Positions 46,991 to 55,291 of a stretch of DNA of 64,000 nt are shown here, in pieces. Numbering within the stretch: the first letter of the stretch is position 1; every line of letters starts with the position of its first letter. Under the pieces are notes generated by a model. The model had not been told where the DNA came from and searched no databases. It saw only the letters and a list, made by a program, of their open reading frames with translations. The translations under genes and the position numbers were made by a program. The stretch comes from Oxalobacteraceae bacterium. Its GTDB lineage: Bacteria > Pseudomonadota > Gammaproteobacteria > Burkholderiales > Burkholderiaceae_D. The stretch is from the NCBI GenBank assembly GCA_013284265.1, contig JABTBR010000025.1:32481-96480 (forward strand), written 5' to 3'.

Positions 46991-47536
46991 ATGAATAATC
47001 CGAGCAGCAAACAATCCCCGGCCGTGCGCTGGGTGGTGATGGGCGTCAGCGGCTGCGGCAAAAGCTCGATCGGCCAGGGCCTGGCCGACGCGCTCGGCTG
47101 CCGCTACCTGGAGGGCGACAGCTTCCATCCGGCCGCCAATGTGGCCAAGATGTCGGCCGGCATTCCGCTGACCGATGCGGACCGCTCCGACTGGCTGCTG
47201 CGCCTGCAAGGCGAGATCGCCACCGCCCAGGCCAAGGGCGAGTCGCTCGTTCTGTCCTGCTCGGCGCTGAAACGCCGCTACCGCGACCTGCTGCGCAGCG
47301 GCGACCCCGCGCTGCGCTTTGCCCACCTGGCCGGCCCGCGCGAGATCATCGCCGCGCGCATGGCGGCGCGGGTCGACCACTACATGCCCCCTTCCCTGCT
47401 CGACAGCCAGCTGCGCGACCTGGAGCCGCTGCAGGACGACGAAGCCGGCGTCCTGCTGAACCTGGCCGACACGCCCGAACAGCTGGTCGCCACCATCGTG
47501 CGATCGATGAAGCCATCCGCAAGCCTGAGCGCATAA
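46991..47536 (+). CDS. gntK: Gluconokinase
   Basis: 181 residues from the ATG at 46991 (a GTG at 46979 is an alternative). P-loop GVSGCGKSS near residues 18-26, the substrate motif EGDSFHP, and CSALKRRYRDLLR, all diagnostic of the thermoresistant gluconokinase family. It phosphorylates D-gluconate to 6-phosphogluconate for the Entner-Doudoroff or pentose phosphate route. First gene of the gluconate cassette; the MFS carrier follows 35 bp later. Confidence 0.95.
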   Translation: MNNPSSKQSPAVRWVVMGVSGCGKSSIGQGLADALGCRYLEGDSFHPAANVAKMSAGIPLTDADRSDWLLRLQGEIATAQAKGESLVLSCSALKRRYRDLLRSGDPALRFAHLAGPREIIAARMAARVDHYMPPSLLDSQLRDLEPLQDDEAGVLLNLADTPEQLVATIVRSMKPSASLSA

Positions 47537-47571
47537 GCGCCCTGCCCCATTCAACCCAAGGAGACAAACCA

Positions 47572-48894
47572 ATGAATGCCGCAACCATCAAGAAGATTCC
47601 CAAGCGCCGCTGGGGCATAGGCGCCCTGCTCGGCGTCGGTGTGCTGATCAACTACATCGACCGCATCGGCCTGTCCGTGGCCGCGCCCCAGATCAAGGAA
47701 ATGTTCGACCTGACGCCGACCGAACTGGGCCTGCTGTTCAGCGCCTTCGCCTGGTCCTATTCCTTGCTGCAAATTCCGGTCGGCATGGTGATGGACCGCT
47801 TCGGTCCCACCACCGTGGGCCGCTGGGGTGCCTTCCTGTGGGGCGTGGCTTCCGTGATCACCGCGTTTTCCAGCGGCTTTGCCGGTATCTTCTTCGCCCG
47901 CATCCTGCTCGGCATTGCCGAAGCGCCCGCCTTCCCGGTCAGCTCCAAGGCCACCGGCTATTGGTTCCCGCGCAATGAACGCGGCATGGCCACCGCCATC
48001 TTCGACGCCGCCGCCAAGTTCTCGAACGTGATCGGCGTGCCGCTGGTGGCCGTTACCGTGGTCGCCTTCGGCTGGCGCTGGGGCTTCGGCCTGACCGCCG
48101 TGCTGAGCTTCAGCTACTTCATCGCCTTCTACTTCTTCTACCGCGATCCCAGCGCCGACACCAAGCTGTCCAAGGAAGAACTGCACTACATCCAGGCCGG
48201 CGGCGCGGCGCCGGAAGGCCCCTCCGAAGCGGGCGCGATGAATATGCTGGGCTATCTGCTGACCAAGTCCAAGGTCTGGGGCCTGACCATCGGCTTCGCC
48301 GCCTACGGCTACACCTTCTATCTGTTCCTGACCTGGTTGCCTGGCTATCTGGTGCAGACTATGCATATGAGTATTTTGAAGTCGGCCGGCTATGCCGCCA
48401 TTCCCTGGGCTTTCGCCACCCTGACCGACCTGTTCGTGGGCGGCTGGCTGATCGACCACCTGATTTCGCGCGGCAAGGATGAGTCCAAGGTGCGTAAAAC
48501 CGTGCTGGTCTGCGGCATGCTGATGGGCCTGGCCGTGTTCGGCGCGACCCAGACCACCGATCCGGTCTGGGCCATCTTCTGGATTTCGATCGCCCTGGGC
48601 GGCCTGGCCTCGGCCGCGCCGGTAGGCTGGTCGCTGCCTTCGCTGATCGCGCCCAAGGGCGGCGCCGGCACCATCGGCGGCATCATGAACTTCGCCAATA
48701 ATCTGATGGGCGCGGCCGCCCCCATCGTCACCGGCATGATCGTCGGCGCCACCAACTCCTTTGCCAACGCCTTCGCCGTGGCTGGCGTGATTCTGGTGAT
48801 CGGTATCGTGTCCTTCGTCTTCGTCCTCGGCAAGATCGAACCTATCCCCGATCCTGAGCCAAGCGCAACGGCCCCGCTGCCTGCCAATTCATAA
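47572..48894 (+). CDS. MFS anion:cation symporter (probable gluconate carrier)
   Basis: 440-residue, 12-helix protein of the ACS family (hexuronate/glucarate type): INYIDRIGLSVAAPQIKEMF in helix 1, VGMVMDRFGPTTVGRW in loop 2-3, and an ARILLGIAEAPAFPVSSKAT helix 4. It lies between gluconokinase and a porin gene under the same LacI-controlled promoter, so gluconate or a related sugar acid is the probable cargo. It would replace the GntT/GntP-type permeases found in enterics. Confidence 0.87.
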   Translation: MNAATIKKIPKRRWGIGALLGVGVLINYIDRIGLSVAAPQIKEMFDLTPTELGLLFSAFAWSYSLLQIPVGMVMDRFGPTTVGRWGAFLWGVASVITAFSSGFAGIFFARILLGIAEAPAFPVSSKATGYWFPRNERGMATAIFDAAAKFSNVIGVPLVAVTVVAFGWRWGFGLTAVLSFSYFIAFYFFYRDPSADTKLSKEELHYIQAGGAAPEGPSEAGAMNMLGYLLTKSKVWGLTIGFAAYGYTFYLFLTWLPGYLVQTMHMSILKSAGYAAIPWAFATLTDLFVGGWLIDHLISRGKDESKVRKTVLVCGMLMGLAVFGATQTTDPVWAIFWISIALGGLASAAPVGWSLPSLIAPKGGAGTIGGIMNFANNLMGAAAPIVTGMIVGATNSFANAFAVAGVILVIGIVSFVFVLGKIEPIPDPEPSATAPLPANS

Positions 48895-48951
48895 GTTGCA
48901 TCGCACGCCACCCTGGTGGCGTGCCCTACCGTTTTATCCCCGGAGACAAAA

Positions 48952-50013
48952 ATGAAAAAAAGCATACCTGCGCTGATGGCGCTCGCCCTCGGCATGTCCG
49001 GCCACGCGCTGGCCCAGAGTAAGGTCACGTTGTACGGCGTGGTGGACATGGGCATTTCCCAGGATCGCGGCGGCATCGCCGGCACCTCCACCCGCGCCAC
49101 CAGCGGCATGGCGACCCAGAGCCGCTGGGGCTTGCGCGGCAGCGAAGACCTGGGCGGCGGCCTGTCCGCCTTCTTCACCGTCGAAGGCGGCATCCATGCC
49201 GACGACGGCAGTTCCACCCAGAACAAGACCCTGTTCGGCCGCACCAGCATCGTCGGCCTGCGCGGCAAGTTCGGCGCGCTCTCGGCCGGCTTGCAGGATA
49301 CGCCGCTGTTTACCACCCTCAACACCATTGTTGATCCGCTGCGCAACGGTATCGCGCGTTCCAACAATCTGATGGCATCGACCGGCTTCCGTGCCGCCAA
49401 TTCGGTGCTGTACCGCAGTCCGGATCTGAACGGTTTCAGCGGCGACGCCATGTGGGCGGCGGGCGAAGTAGCGGGCGACCAGTCCGCCGGCCGCGCCCTG
49501 GGCGGCTCTTTCGGCTACAGCAAGGGGCCGCTGAATGTGCGCCTGGCGTATCACAACCGGAACAACGATACGGCCTTGATCAGGAACACCGCATCGGCCC
49601 GCAATACCTTGCTGGGCGCGAATGTCGACCTGGGCGTGACCAGGCTGTACGCCGGCTTCGGCGTGGACAAGGGCTTGAACAGCTCCAGCCTGAACAACAC
49701 CACGGCGGCCTTTGGCGGTAGCGCGCCACTCGCCTCCACTGACAGCAACAGCCTGCTGCTGGGCGCCGCCATACCGCGCGGCGCCAGCACCTTTGTAGTG
49801 AGCTATGTCCGCAAGAACGACAAGACCTTGCGCGATCAGGATGCCCAGCAGTACGCGCTGGCCTATATGTATGCGCTGTCCAAGCGTACCGATGTTTATA
49901 CGTCCTACGCGCTGATCAGCAACAAGAATGGCGCGGCTTATACCGAGGGCAATAGCGAGGAGCCGGGAACGGGCAGCAAACAATGGACGGTGGGCTTGCG
50001 CCACCGCTTCTAG
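48952..50013 (+). CDS. General betaproteobacterial porin
   Basis: 353 residues from the ATG at 48952 (GGAGA upstream). Signal peptide MKKSIPALMALALGMSGHA, then a trimeric 16-strand porin starting SKVTLYGVVDMGISQD and containing SRWGLRGSEDLGGGLSAFF, ending in Phe (VGLRHRF). The sequence is of the Omp32/OpcP type. As the last gene of the gluconate cassette it probably raises outer-membrane permeability for sugar acids. Confidence 0.92.
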   Translation: MKKSIPALMALALGMSGHALAQSKVTLYGVVDMGISQDRGGIAGTSTRATSGMATQSRWGLRGSEDLGGGLSAFFTVEGGIHADDGSSTQNKTLFGRTSIVGLRGKFGALSAGLQDTPLFTTLNTIVDPLRNGIARSNNLMASTGFRAANSVLYRSPDLNGFSGDAMWAAGEVAGDQSAGRALGGSFGYSKGPLNVRLAYHNRNNDTALIRNTASARNTLLGANVDLGVTRLYAGFGVDKGLNSSSLNNTTAAFGGSAPLASTDSNSLLLGAAIPRGASTFVVSYVRKNDKTLRDQDAQQYALAYMYALSKRTDVYTSYALISNKNGAAYTEGNSEEPGTGSKQWTVGLRHRF

Positions 50014-50038
50014 GCCAGCGCGCCGCGACGCTTGCTTG

Positions 50039-50138
50039 AACCCACGGCAAAGAGCCGGGGGCCGGCCCCAGCGGGGCCGGCGGGGCGAAGCCCCTCCCCG
50101 GACCCTGGGTCAGACCCCAGGGGTACGCCGTGGGTTTT
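50039..50138. repeat. Palindromic intergenic element, copy 1
   Basis: Outer arms AACCCACGGC (50039-50048) and GCCGTGGGTT (50127-50136) enclose GC-rich stems and a CCCTGGGTCAGACCCCAGGG core; the right arm runs into TTTT. It sits between the convergent porin and solute-binding genes and resembles copies at 54039-54107 and at the right window edge. Confidence 0.75.
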
Positions 50139-50192
50139 CAGTTGCGCAAGCGGCACGCTTCAGCCGAATCGGATTGGACGGGCAAGCCTCAA

Positions 50193-50978
50193 TTAATAGC
50201 GCAGGGAATCGGCGACATCGGGCCCCGCCAGGTATTTGCCGAGGATGGCTTTCATGGTGCCGTCGGCACGGATGGCGTCCACCAGCGCTTGCCAGCGCCG
50301 CGCCTGTTCTTCGGAAAACACTGCTTTGGAGAACAGCATGCCGCCCAGCCGCAAGGGCTCGGTTGGCGCCCAGTCCTGCACATTGACCATGCCGCCCAGC
50401 TCGTGCTGCTTGATCAGCAGCGAGTAGGACACCGGCAAGGCCAGCAGCGCGTGGAAGCGCCCGGCCTTCAGTTTGGGATAGAGCTGTTTCTGATCGGCCG
50501 ATTCATCGATACGGCCTTCCGCGCGCAACTGTTCGATCAGGGCATCGTAGACTTCGCCGTGGCGCGAGCCGCGCACGATGCCCAGCCTGAGCTTGGGATT
50601 GGCGAGGAACTGGGTCAAGCTCGTTACCCGCGCATCATTGCGCAACACGACTTTGTTGCGTCCCGCCGCGTAGAAAACATAATGGCCGTATTGCGCCCGT
50701 TCCGGCGCATAGATCGAACTCATGCCGATATCGAGCTGGCCGGTGCGCACCATGGCCAGCTGGCGCACGCGGGGAGAATCGTGGAATTCGAAGTTGCAGC
50801 CGCTGCGGCGTTTCAGCTCGGCCAGCAAATCATCGTCGATGCCGATGTGCTCGCGCGCGATGTGCATATAGCCATATTCCAGCAGGCCAACCGAAAAGGT
50901 CTTGAAACAGTCGGGCAGCTCCGTCGCTGAACAGGACAGGGACATTGCCGCCAGTGCCGCCAATAGTGTCGTGCGCAT
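50193..50978 (-). CDS. Periplasmic solute-binding protein (SBP_bac_3 type)
   Basis: 261 residues: signal peptide (TTLLAALAAMSLSCSA), then a type 2 periplasmic binding fold with DDDLLAELKRRSGCNFEFHD, DIGMSSIYAPERAQYGHYVF, LRLGIVRGSRHGEVYDALIE and a C-terminal GTMKAILGKYLAGPD. No permease or ATPase gene is near, so it is an orphan binding protein. It is related in layout to the binding protein at 23917-24735, both SBP_bac_3 type without transport partners. Ligand unknown. Confidence 0.8.
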   Translation of the reverse strand: MRTTLLAALAAMSLSCSATELPDCFKTFSVGLLEYGYMHIAREHIGIDDDLLAELKRRSGCNFEFHDSPRVRQLAMVRTGQLDIGMSSIYAPERAQYGHYVFYAAGRNKVVLRNDARVTSLTQFLANPKLRLGIVRGSRHGEVYDALIEQLRAEGRIDESADQKQLYPKLKAGRFHALLALPVSYSLLIKQHELGGMVNVQDWAPTEPLRLGGMLFSKAVFSEEQARRWQALVDAIRADGTMKAILGKYLAGPDVADSLRY

Positions 50979-51086
50979 CGCTCCCCCGCACCCAGCCGGA
51001 TTGCCGTCGGCAATGACCAGCTTCCGTCACGCAATATTGGCCATTGTAGTCCAGCTCCTTACGGCGCGGCACAGTCCCTGGGGCCA

Positions 51087-51306
51087 AGTCGCAACTAAGT
51101 TGCAGTTTCGTTGCGGCTAAGTTGCGGCTTAGTTGCGGCTTAGTTGCATCGTAGTTGCGGCTTAGTTGCGGCTTAGTTGCGGCTTAGTTGCACCGTAGTT
51201 GCGGCTTAGTTGCATCGTAGTCGCTGCTTCATTGCGGCTTAGTTGCACCGCAGTTGCAACTAAGTTGCAACTAAGTTGCAATCAAGTTGCGGCTACATTG
51301 CTATAA
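51087..51306. repeat. Array of twenty 11-bp units after rnfH
   Basis: Twenty consecutive 11-bp units with no insertion or deletion, consensus AGTTGCGGCTT. Every unit keeps the GC at positions 5-6; seven are exactly AGTTGCGGCTT and two AGTTGCAACTA. All frames meet stops, so it is not coding. It starts one base past the rnfH stop and runs through the 3' side of the ratA-rnfH transcript. The right part contains several GTTGCAAC palindromes. Confidence 0.9.
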
Positions 51307-51307
51307 A

Positions 51308-51601
51308 TTAAGCGGCCGGCGCAGAGGGGGTCTTGCGGCGCCGTCTGGCGTTTTTCGGGTCGGCGATCAGCGGGCGGTACAGTTCCACCCGGTCGTGCTC
51401 GCGCAGCACGGTGTCCAGCGTCTTTTTCTTGGCGTAGATGCCCATCGCCAGCGTGCCCAGGTCCAACCCCGGCACCTCGGCCAGCAGGCCGCTTTGCGCG
51501 ACCGCCTGCTCCAGCGTGGTGCCGACCGCCACGCTCAGATCGCGTAGAAACTGCAGCTCGGGCGTGGCATAGCAGACCTGGACGGCGATTTTCTCAGCCA
51601 T
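51308..51601 (-). CDS. rnfH: RnfH family protein
   Basis: 97 residues of the RnfH/ubiquitin-like beta-grasp family: IAVQVCYATPELQFLRDLSV, then GLDLGTLAMGIYAKKKTLDT, DRVELYRPLIADPKNARRRR. The ATG at 51601 overlaps the end of ratA by 8 bp. RnfH is conserved beside ratA in proteobacteria (RatAB pair); its molecular role is not settled. Here its stop is followed immediately by the 11-bp array. Confidence 0.92.
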   Translation of the reverse strand: MAEKIAVQVCYATPELQFLRDLSVAVGTTLEQAVAQSGLLAEVPGLDLGTLAMGIYAKKKTLDTVLREHDRVELYRPLIADPKNARRRRKTPSAPAA

Positions 51602-52025
51602 AGACGGTCTCGGCACGTTTGCAGAAGGAATCGACCATGCTGTTGGCAATCATGCCGAACACGGGGCCGATCAATTGTTCCAGCAACATATTGGAAAATT
51701 CATAATGCAGGTCCAGCTCGATCTTGCAGGCGTCCTCGCGCAAGGCCTTGAAGGTCCAGGTGCCGTCCAGGGCCTTGAAAGGGCCGTCGACCAGCTTCAT
51801 CTTGATGGTGGTGGACGGCGTATTGACGTTGGAGGTGGTAAAGCTCTGGCGCACGCCATGGTAATGGATGGACAGATTGGCGACGATGCTGTCTTCACCC
51901 CGTTCGCGTACGTCCACGCCGCCGCACCAAGGCAGGAATTTAGGATATTCTTCCACATTGGCCACCAGTTCGAACATCTGTTCGGCACTGTAACCAAGGA
52001 AAACTGATTTATGTACTACTGCCAT
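51594..52025 (-). CDS. ratA: RatA / coenzyme-Q-binding START-domain protein
   Basis: 143 residues of the polyketide-cyclase/COQ10 START family: VHKSVFLGYSAEQMFELVAN at the N-terminus, EYPKFLPWCGGVDV, and a C-terminal FGMIANSMVDSFCKRAETVY helix. E. coli RatA was described as a toxin blocking 70S assembly, while COQ10 homologues bind ubiquinone; the latter is more likely the conserved role. Divergent from smpB, the order conserved in many proteobacteria. Confidence 0.92.
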   Translation of the reverse strand: MAVVHKSVFLGYSAEQMFELVANVEEYPKFLPWCGGVDVRERGEDSIVANLSIHYHGVRQSFTTSNVNTPSTTIKMKLVDGPFKALDGTWTFKALREDACKIELDLHYEFSNMLLEQLIGPVFGMIANSMVDSFCKRAETVYG

Positions 52026-52112
52026 TGCGTAACCGTTTGCTATGATGTTGAATTATTTGCGACTTTTGGCGCCAGACTGTAGTTTAACCGACACGCGCCC
52101 GTTTACGATCCC

Positions 52113-52562
52113 ATGACCATTGCCGACAACAAAAAAGCCTTTTTTGACTATTTCATCGAGGACCGCTATGAAGCGGGCATCGTGCTGGAGGGTTGGGAAG
52201 TCAAGGCTATCCGCGACGCCCGCGTCCAGATCAAGGAAGCCTACGTCACCATCCGCGGTGACGAGCTGTTCCTGTTCGGCGCCCACATCAGCGCCCTGCC
52301 CACCGCCTCCACCCATATCCACCCGGAAGCGGTGCGCACGCGCAAGCTGCTGCTGCACCGCAAGGAAATGGACAAGCTGATCGGCAAGGTCGAGCGTTCC
52401 GGCTATACCCTGGTGCCGTTGAACCTGCATTACAAGGGCGGCCGCGTCAAATGCGAAATCGGCCTGGCCAAGGGCAAGAAGATGCACGACAAGCGCGCCA
52501 CCGAGAAAGACCGCGACGGCAAGCGCGAAGTGGCCGCCGCCATGAAAACCAACCGCCGCTAA
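52113..52562 (+). CDS. smpB: SsrA-binding protein
   Basis: 149 residues, normal length. OB-fold with [39 protein letters not shown] and a basic C-terminal tail ([18 protein letters not shown]). It binds tmRNA and delivers it to stalled ribosomes for trans-translation. The ssrA gene itself was not found in the window. A canonical terminator follows. Confidence 0.97.
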   Translation: MTIADNKKAFFDYFIEDRYEAGIVLEGWEVKAIRDARVQIKEAYVTIRGDELFLFGAHISALPTASTHIHPEAVRTRKLLLHRKEMDKLIGKVERSGYTLVPLNLHYKGGRVKCEIGLAKGKKMHDKRATEKDRDGKREVAAAMKTNRR

Positions 52563-52590
52563 CAGAAATTTGTTGCGCGCAGCCATACAA

Positions 52591-52614
52591 ACCCGGTCCC
52601 GCACCGGGTTTTTT
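52591..52614 (+). terminator. Rho-independent terminator of smpB
   Basis: ACCCGGT (52591-52597), loop CCCGC, ACCGGGT (52603-52609), then a run of Ts to 52614. Confidence 0.88.
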
Positions 52615-52736
52615 ATCGCCTGCCGAGTTTCTAATCAGAAACACCCATGCTACACTGGTTGACGCAACATGACGCTTGCGCCAGAGCGGTGCGAGCGTAG
52701 AATCGACCGAATACTTCAGACATTCACGGGGGCAAG

Positions 52737-53429
52737 ATGGCGCTGAAAATCACGCTGGCAGTCGCGGCCGGGCTACTTTTCACCGGCTGCGCCGCGCGCT
52801 ACACACCGGTGCCGCAGGCATCGAATTTTGCCGTCACCAAGCAGCCCAAGCTGCAGGCCGCCTACCACTGGGCCGTGGTCACCGATCATATCGAGAAAGG
52901 CTTGCTGGCCGAACTCAAGAAGCATCCGGCCCGGCCCCTGTACATCAATGAGCCGATGCAGCCTTCGCCGTTCCAGCGTGCCCTGAGCACCCAACTGCTG
53001 ACTTCCCTGGTCAATGACGGCTATACCGTCTCCAAGAGTCCGGCCGGTTCGCTCAAGATCGATATGGATATCCAGGCCGTCACCTTCAGCGCCGACCGTC
53101 CGCAATACCGCTATCGCGGCGAACACAGCGCGCTGGCCGGGGGCGTGTGGGTGCTCAGCGAGATCGATCCCCCGCTGACACTGGGCATCGCCGCCGCCGT
53201 CGGCGCGCATGACGCCTACACCTGGTTCAACGACCAGTTCGCACCGGGCGCCACCCCCAAGACCGAGATCATCGTGACCCTGTCGGTGAGCGACCAGTAC
53301 CGCTTTGTCGCCCGCAACACCTCGGCCTATTATGTGGCCGATACCGACCGCGCGCTGTACGGCATCATCGACAAGGTGGTGGAAGAACCGGTGCTGACCA
53401 AGGTATTCAAAGTGCGGGGAGACCGCTGA
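52737..53429 (+). CDS. Lipoprotein of unknown function, coupled to a FlgO-like protein
   Basis: 230 residues: lipoprotein signal with lipobox LFTGC (Cys18), then a globular domain with PFQRALSTQLLTSLVNDGY, SLKIDMDIQAVTFSADRPQY and EIIVTLSVSDQYRFVARNTS. The layout is like envelope lipoproteins whose genes accompany flgO-like genes. The stop TGA overlaps the ATG of the next gene (TGATG), so the two proteins are made together and probably act together at the outer membrane. Function unknown. Confidence 0.8.
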   Translation: MALKITLAVAAGLLFTGCAARYTPVPQASNFAVTKQPKLQAAYHWAVVTDHIEKGLLAELKKHPARPLYINEPMQPSPFQRALSTQLLTSLVNDGYTVSKSPAGSLKIDMDIQAVTFSADRPQYRYRGEHSALAGGVWVLSEIDPPLTLGIAAAVGAHDAYTWFNDQFAPGATPKTEIIVTLSVSDQYRFVARNTSAYYVADTDRALYGIIDKVVEEPVLTKVFKVRGDR

Positions 53430-53989
53430 TGACGACATCGCTGGCGCGCGCCACCGCCCTTGCCCTCACCGTCACCCTGCCGCTGCTGCTGACCGGCTGT
53501 TCCAGCACGCCCAAGGAAGAGCCGAACTACGCGGCCCTGTCGTCGAACCAGTTCATCGCCTCCAACTACAAGGCTGCCGATGCGCTGCTGCACCAGTTGA
53601 ACGGCAAGCTACTGTTCGACAAGCCAATGATCATGGCCACCGTCGTCAACATCGACGCGCTTGACCAGACTTCGACGCTGGGCCGGCTGGTGTCGGAGCA
53701 GATTTCCACGCGCATGGCGCAAGGCGGCCTGAACATGCTGGAAATGAAGCTGCGCAATAGCGTCTACCTGAAGCGCAATCAGGGCGAGCTGATGCTCACG
53801 CGCGAGATCGGCGAAGTGGCGCAGACCCACCATGCGCAGGCGATCGTGGTGGGCTCGTATGCGGAGACCAGCGATATGGTGTTCATCAACATCAAGGTAA
53901 TCCAGCCCAACACCAATTTCGTGCTGGCGGGACATGACTATGTGCTGGCCAAGGAAGGGATAGTGCGGTCGATGTTGCTGCGCAATTGA
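53429..53989 (+). CDS. FlgO-domain lipoprotein
   Basis: 186 residues. Signal with lipobox LLTGC (Cys24), then a FlgO domain: [60 protein letters not shown] and [20 protein letters not shown]. FlgO of Vibrio is an outer-membrane protein needed for motility, but FlgO-domain proteins are widespread without flagellar neighbours, as here. Coupled to the preceding lipoprotein gene by a one-base overlap. Confidence 0.87.
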   Translation: MTTSLARATALALTVTLPLLLTGCSSTPKEEPNYAALSSNQFIASNYKAADALLHQLNGKLLFDKPMIMATVVNIDALDQTSTLGRLVSEQISTRMAQGGLNMLEMKLRNSVYLKRNQGELMLTREIGEVAQTHHAQAIVVGSYAETSDMVFINIKVIQPNTNFVLAGHDYVLAKEGIVRSMLLRN

Positions 53990-54038
53990 GCTAGCGAAGT
54001 CAAGCTTACCCAACGCCAAGGTGCCGGCGACTCGCCCG

Positions 54039-54107
54039 AAACCCAGGGCGCAAATCCGGGGTCTGACCCGCCGGGTCAGACCCCAGCTCTTTGCCTTGGG
54101 TTTTTTT
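54039..54107. repeat. Palindromic intergenic element, copy 2 (bidirectional terminator)
   Basis: Core GGGGTCTGACCCG (54058-54070) and CGGGTCAGACCCC (54072-54084), a perfect 13-bp inverted repeat. Outer arms are AAACCCAGGGCGCAAA and TTTGCCTTGGGTTT, with seven Ts at 54101-54107. It fills the gap between the convergent FlgO-like and sirtuin genes. Confidence 0.85.
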
Positions 54108-54949
54108 CATGCGCGCCGCAGCCCGCACGCGCTCACCAGCGACGGCAATACCTGTTCCGCCGTCGCCTCAACCTTCAATTCCAGCAAATCATCGGCCCGC
54201 GTCTTGCCGATATTCAGCGCGGCGATGGGCTTGCCCGTTTCGGCCGCCAGCTTGCAAAATCGAAAACCCGAAAACACCATCAGCGACGAGCCCACCACCA
54301 GCAGCGCATCGGCCCCGGCCATCCAGTCCAGCGCGCTGGCGGTACGCTCGGCTGGCACGTTATCACCAAAGAACACCACATCCGGCTTCAGGCGTCCGCC
54401 GCAATGCGGGCAGACGGGCAACTGAAACTCTTGCAGCGCGTCGGGCTCGATCTGGGCGTCGCCATCGGGCAGCGGACTGGCCAGCGCCTGCGCCAGCTCC
54501 GGGTTGGCCTGCGTCAGCCAGCCCTGCACCTCGGCGCGCGCAAAGCCGCTGCGACAATCGAGGCAGACCACGCCGTGTATATTCCCATGCAATTCAATCA
54601 GACGCTGGCTGCCCGCGCGCTGGTGCAGGCCATCCACGTTTTGCGTGATCAGCGAACTGATCCACCCGCCCGCCTCCAGCTGCGCCAGCGCCAGATGGCC
54701 GGCATTCGGCGCGGCCCGCGCCAGCATCGCCCAGCCCACCATGCTGCGGGCCCAGTAGCGCCGCCGTATCGCATCGTCGCGCAGGAATTCCGGCCCCTGA
54801 ATCGGCAAACGCCCGCGCCGGACGCCGTCCTTGTCGCGGTAGTCGGGAATGCCGGATGCGGTGCTCATGCCGGCGCCACTCAGCACCAGCACACGCGCAT
54901 GGCGCTGTAAAAATTCGGCAAGGGAGCCGAGCTGTTCAATGTTGGCCAT
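54107..54949 (-). CDS. Sirtuin, NAD-dependent protein deacylase
   Basis: 280 residues of the Sir2 family (class II/SIRT4-like). NAD motifs [15 protein letters not shown] (25-39) and TQNVDGLHQ (102-110), catalytic His121 in LHGN, zinc ligands Cys129, Cys132, Cys180 and Cys183, and the substrate groove [12 protein letters not shown]. It removes acyl groups from lysine with NAD. Isolated gene, converging on the FlgO-like gene across the palindromic element. Substrates unknown. Confidence 0.93.
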   Translation of the reverse strand: MANIEQLGSLAEFLQRHARVLVLSGAGMSTASGIPDYRDKDGVRRGRLPIQGPEFLRDDAIRRRYWARSMVGWAMLARAAPNAGHLALAQLEAGGWISSLITQNVDGLHQRAGSQRLIELHGNIHGVVCLDCRSGFARAEVQGWLTQANPELAQALASPLPDGDAQIEPDALQEFQLPVCPHCGGRLKPDVVFFGDNVPAERTASALDWMAGADALLVVGSSLMVFSGFRFCKLAAETGKPIAALNIGKTRADDLLELKVEATAEQVLPSLVSACGLRRA

Positions 54950-55291
54950 TTTCAGAGGACAGTTGCGCGACTTTCAGAACCGGATAGCACTCACTTTGTT
55001 AAGCAACATTATGATGCGCTTCTTTCAATAATTTCCCTTCCAGCTTACGTCTTGTTTCACCGTGACTCCCGAACGTTTTGCACTAGTTACGCGGTCGTCT
55101 CAGCGACGAAGTCAGCAGATAGCAGATAGCAGATAGCAGATAGTAGCATCGCCACGAATTACTCATCGACGATGTTCATCCTCAGCAAGAATGATTTCAC
55201 CATCAGAAACGGAACTTGTGCCTCAAAATCGGTTCTAATTTTAATGAAGGGGCAAAATCCAACGATAAAGCCCACCTACCGTGGAGGAAAC
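54950..55291. other. Gene-free stretch before the MASE1 gene
   Basis: 342 bp between divergent genes. It holds a short heptamer repeat (55114-55141) and AT-richer patches near 54990-55060 and 55200-55270 that may carry promoters. A frame extending the MASE1 gene upstream to 55172 is open but has no ribosome site and poor codon use. Confidence 0.45.
55114..55141. repeat. Four AGCAGAT heptamers
   Basis: Four exact tandem copies of AGCAGAT followed by a diverged AGTAGCA. Short enough to vary in copy number; no known role. Confidence 0.85.

Noticed and set aside
51087..51306. CRISPR-like interpretation of the repeat array
   Set aside because: Units are 11 bp with no spacers and no cas genes nearby.
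52624..52736. ssrA (tmRNA) gene next to smpB
   Set aside because: No tRNA-Ala-like ends or tag reading frame could be found; only a short inverted repeat GTTTCT/AGAAAC.
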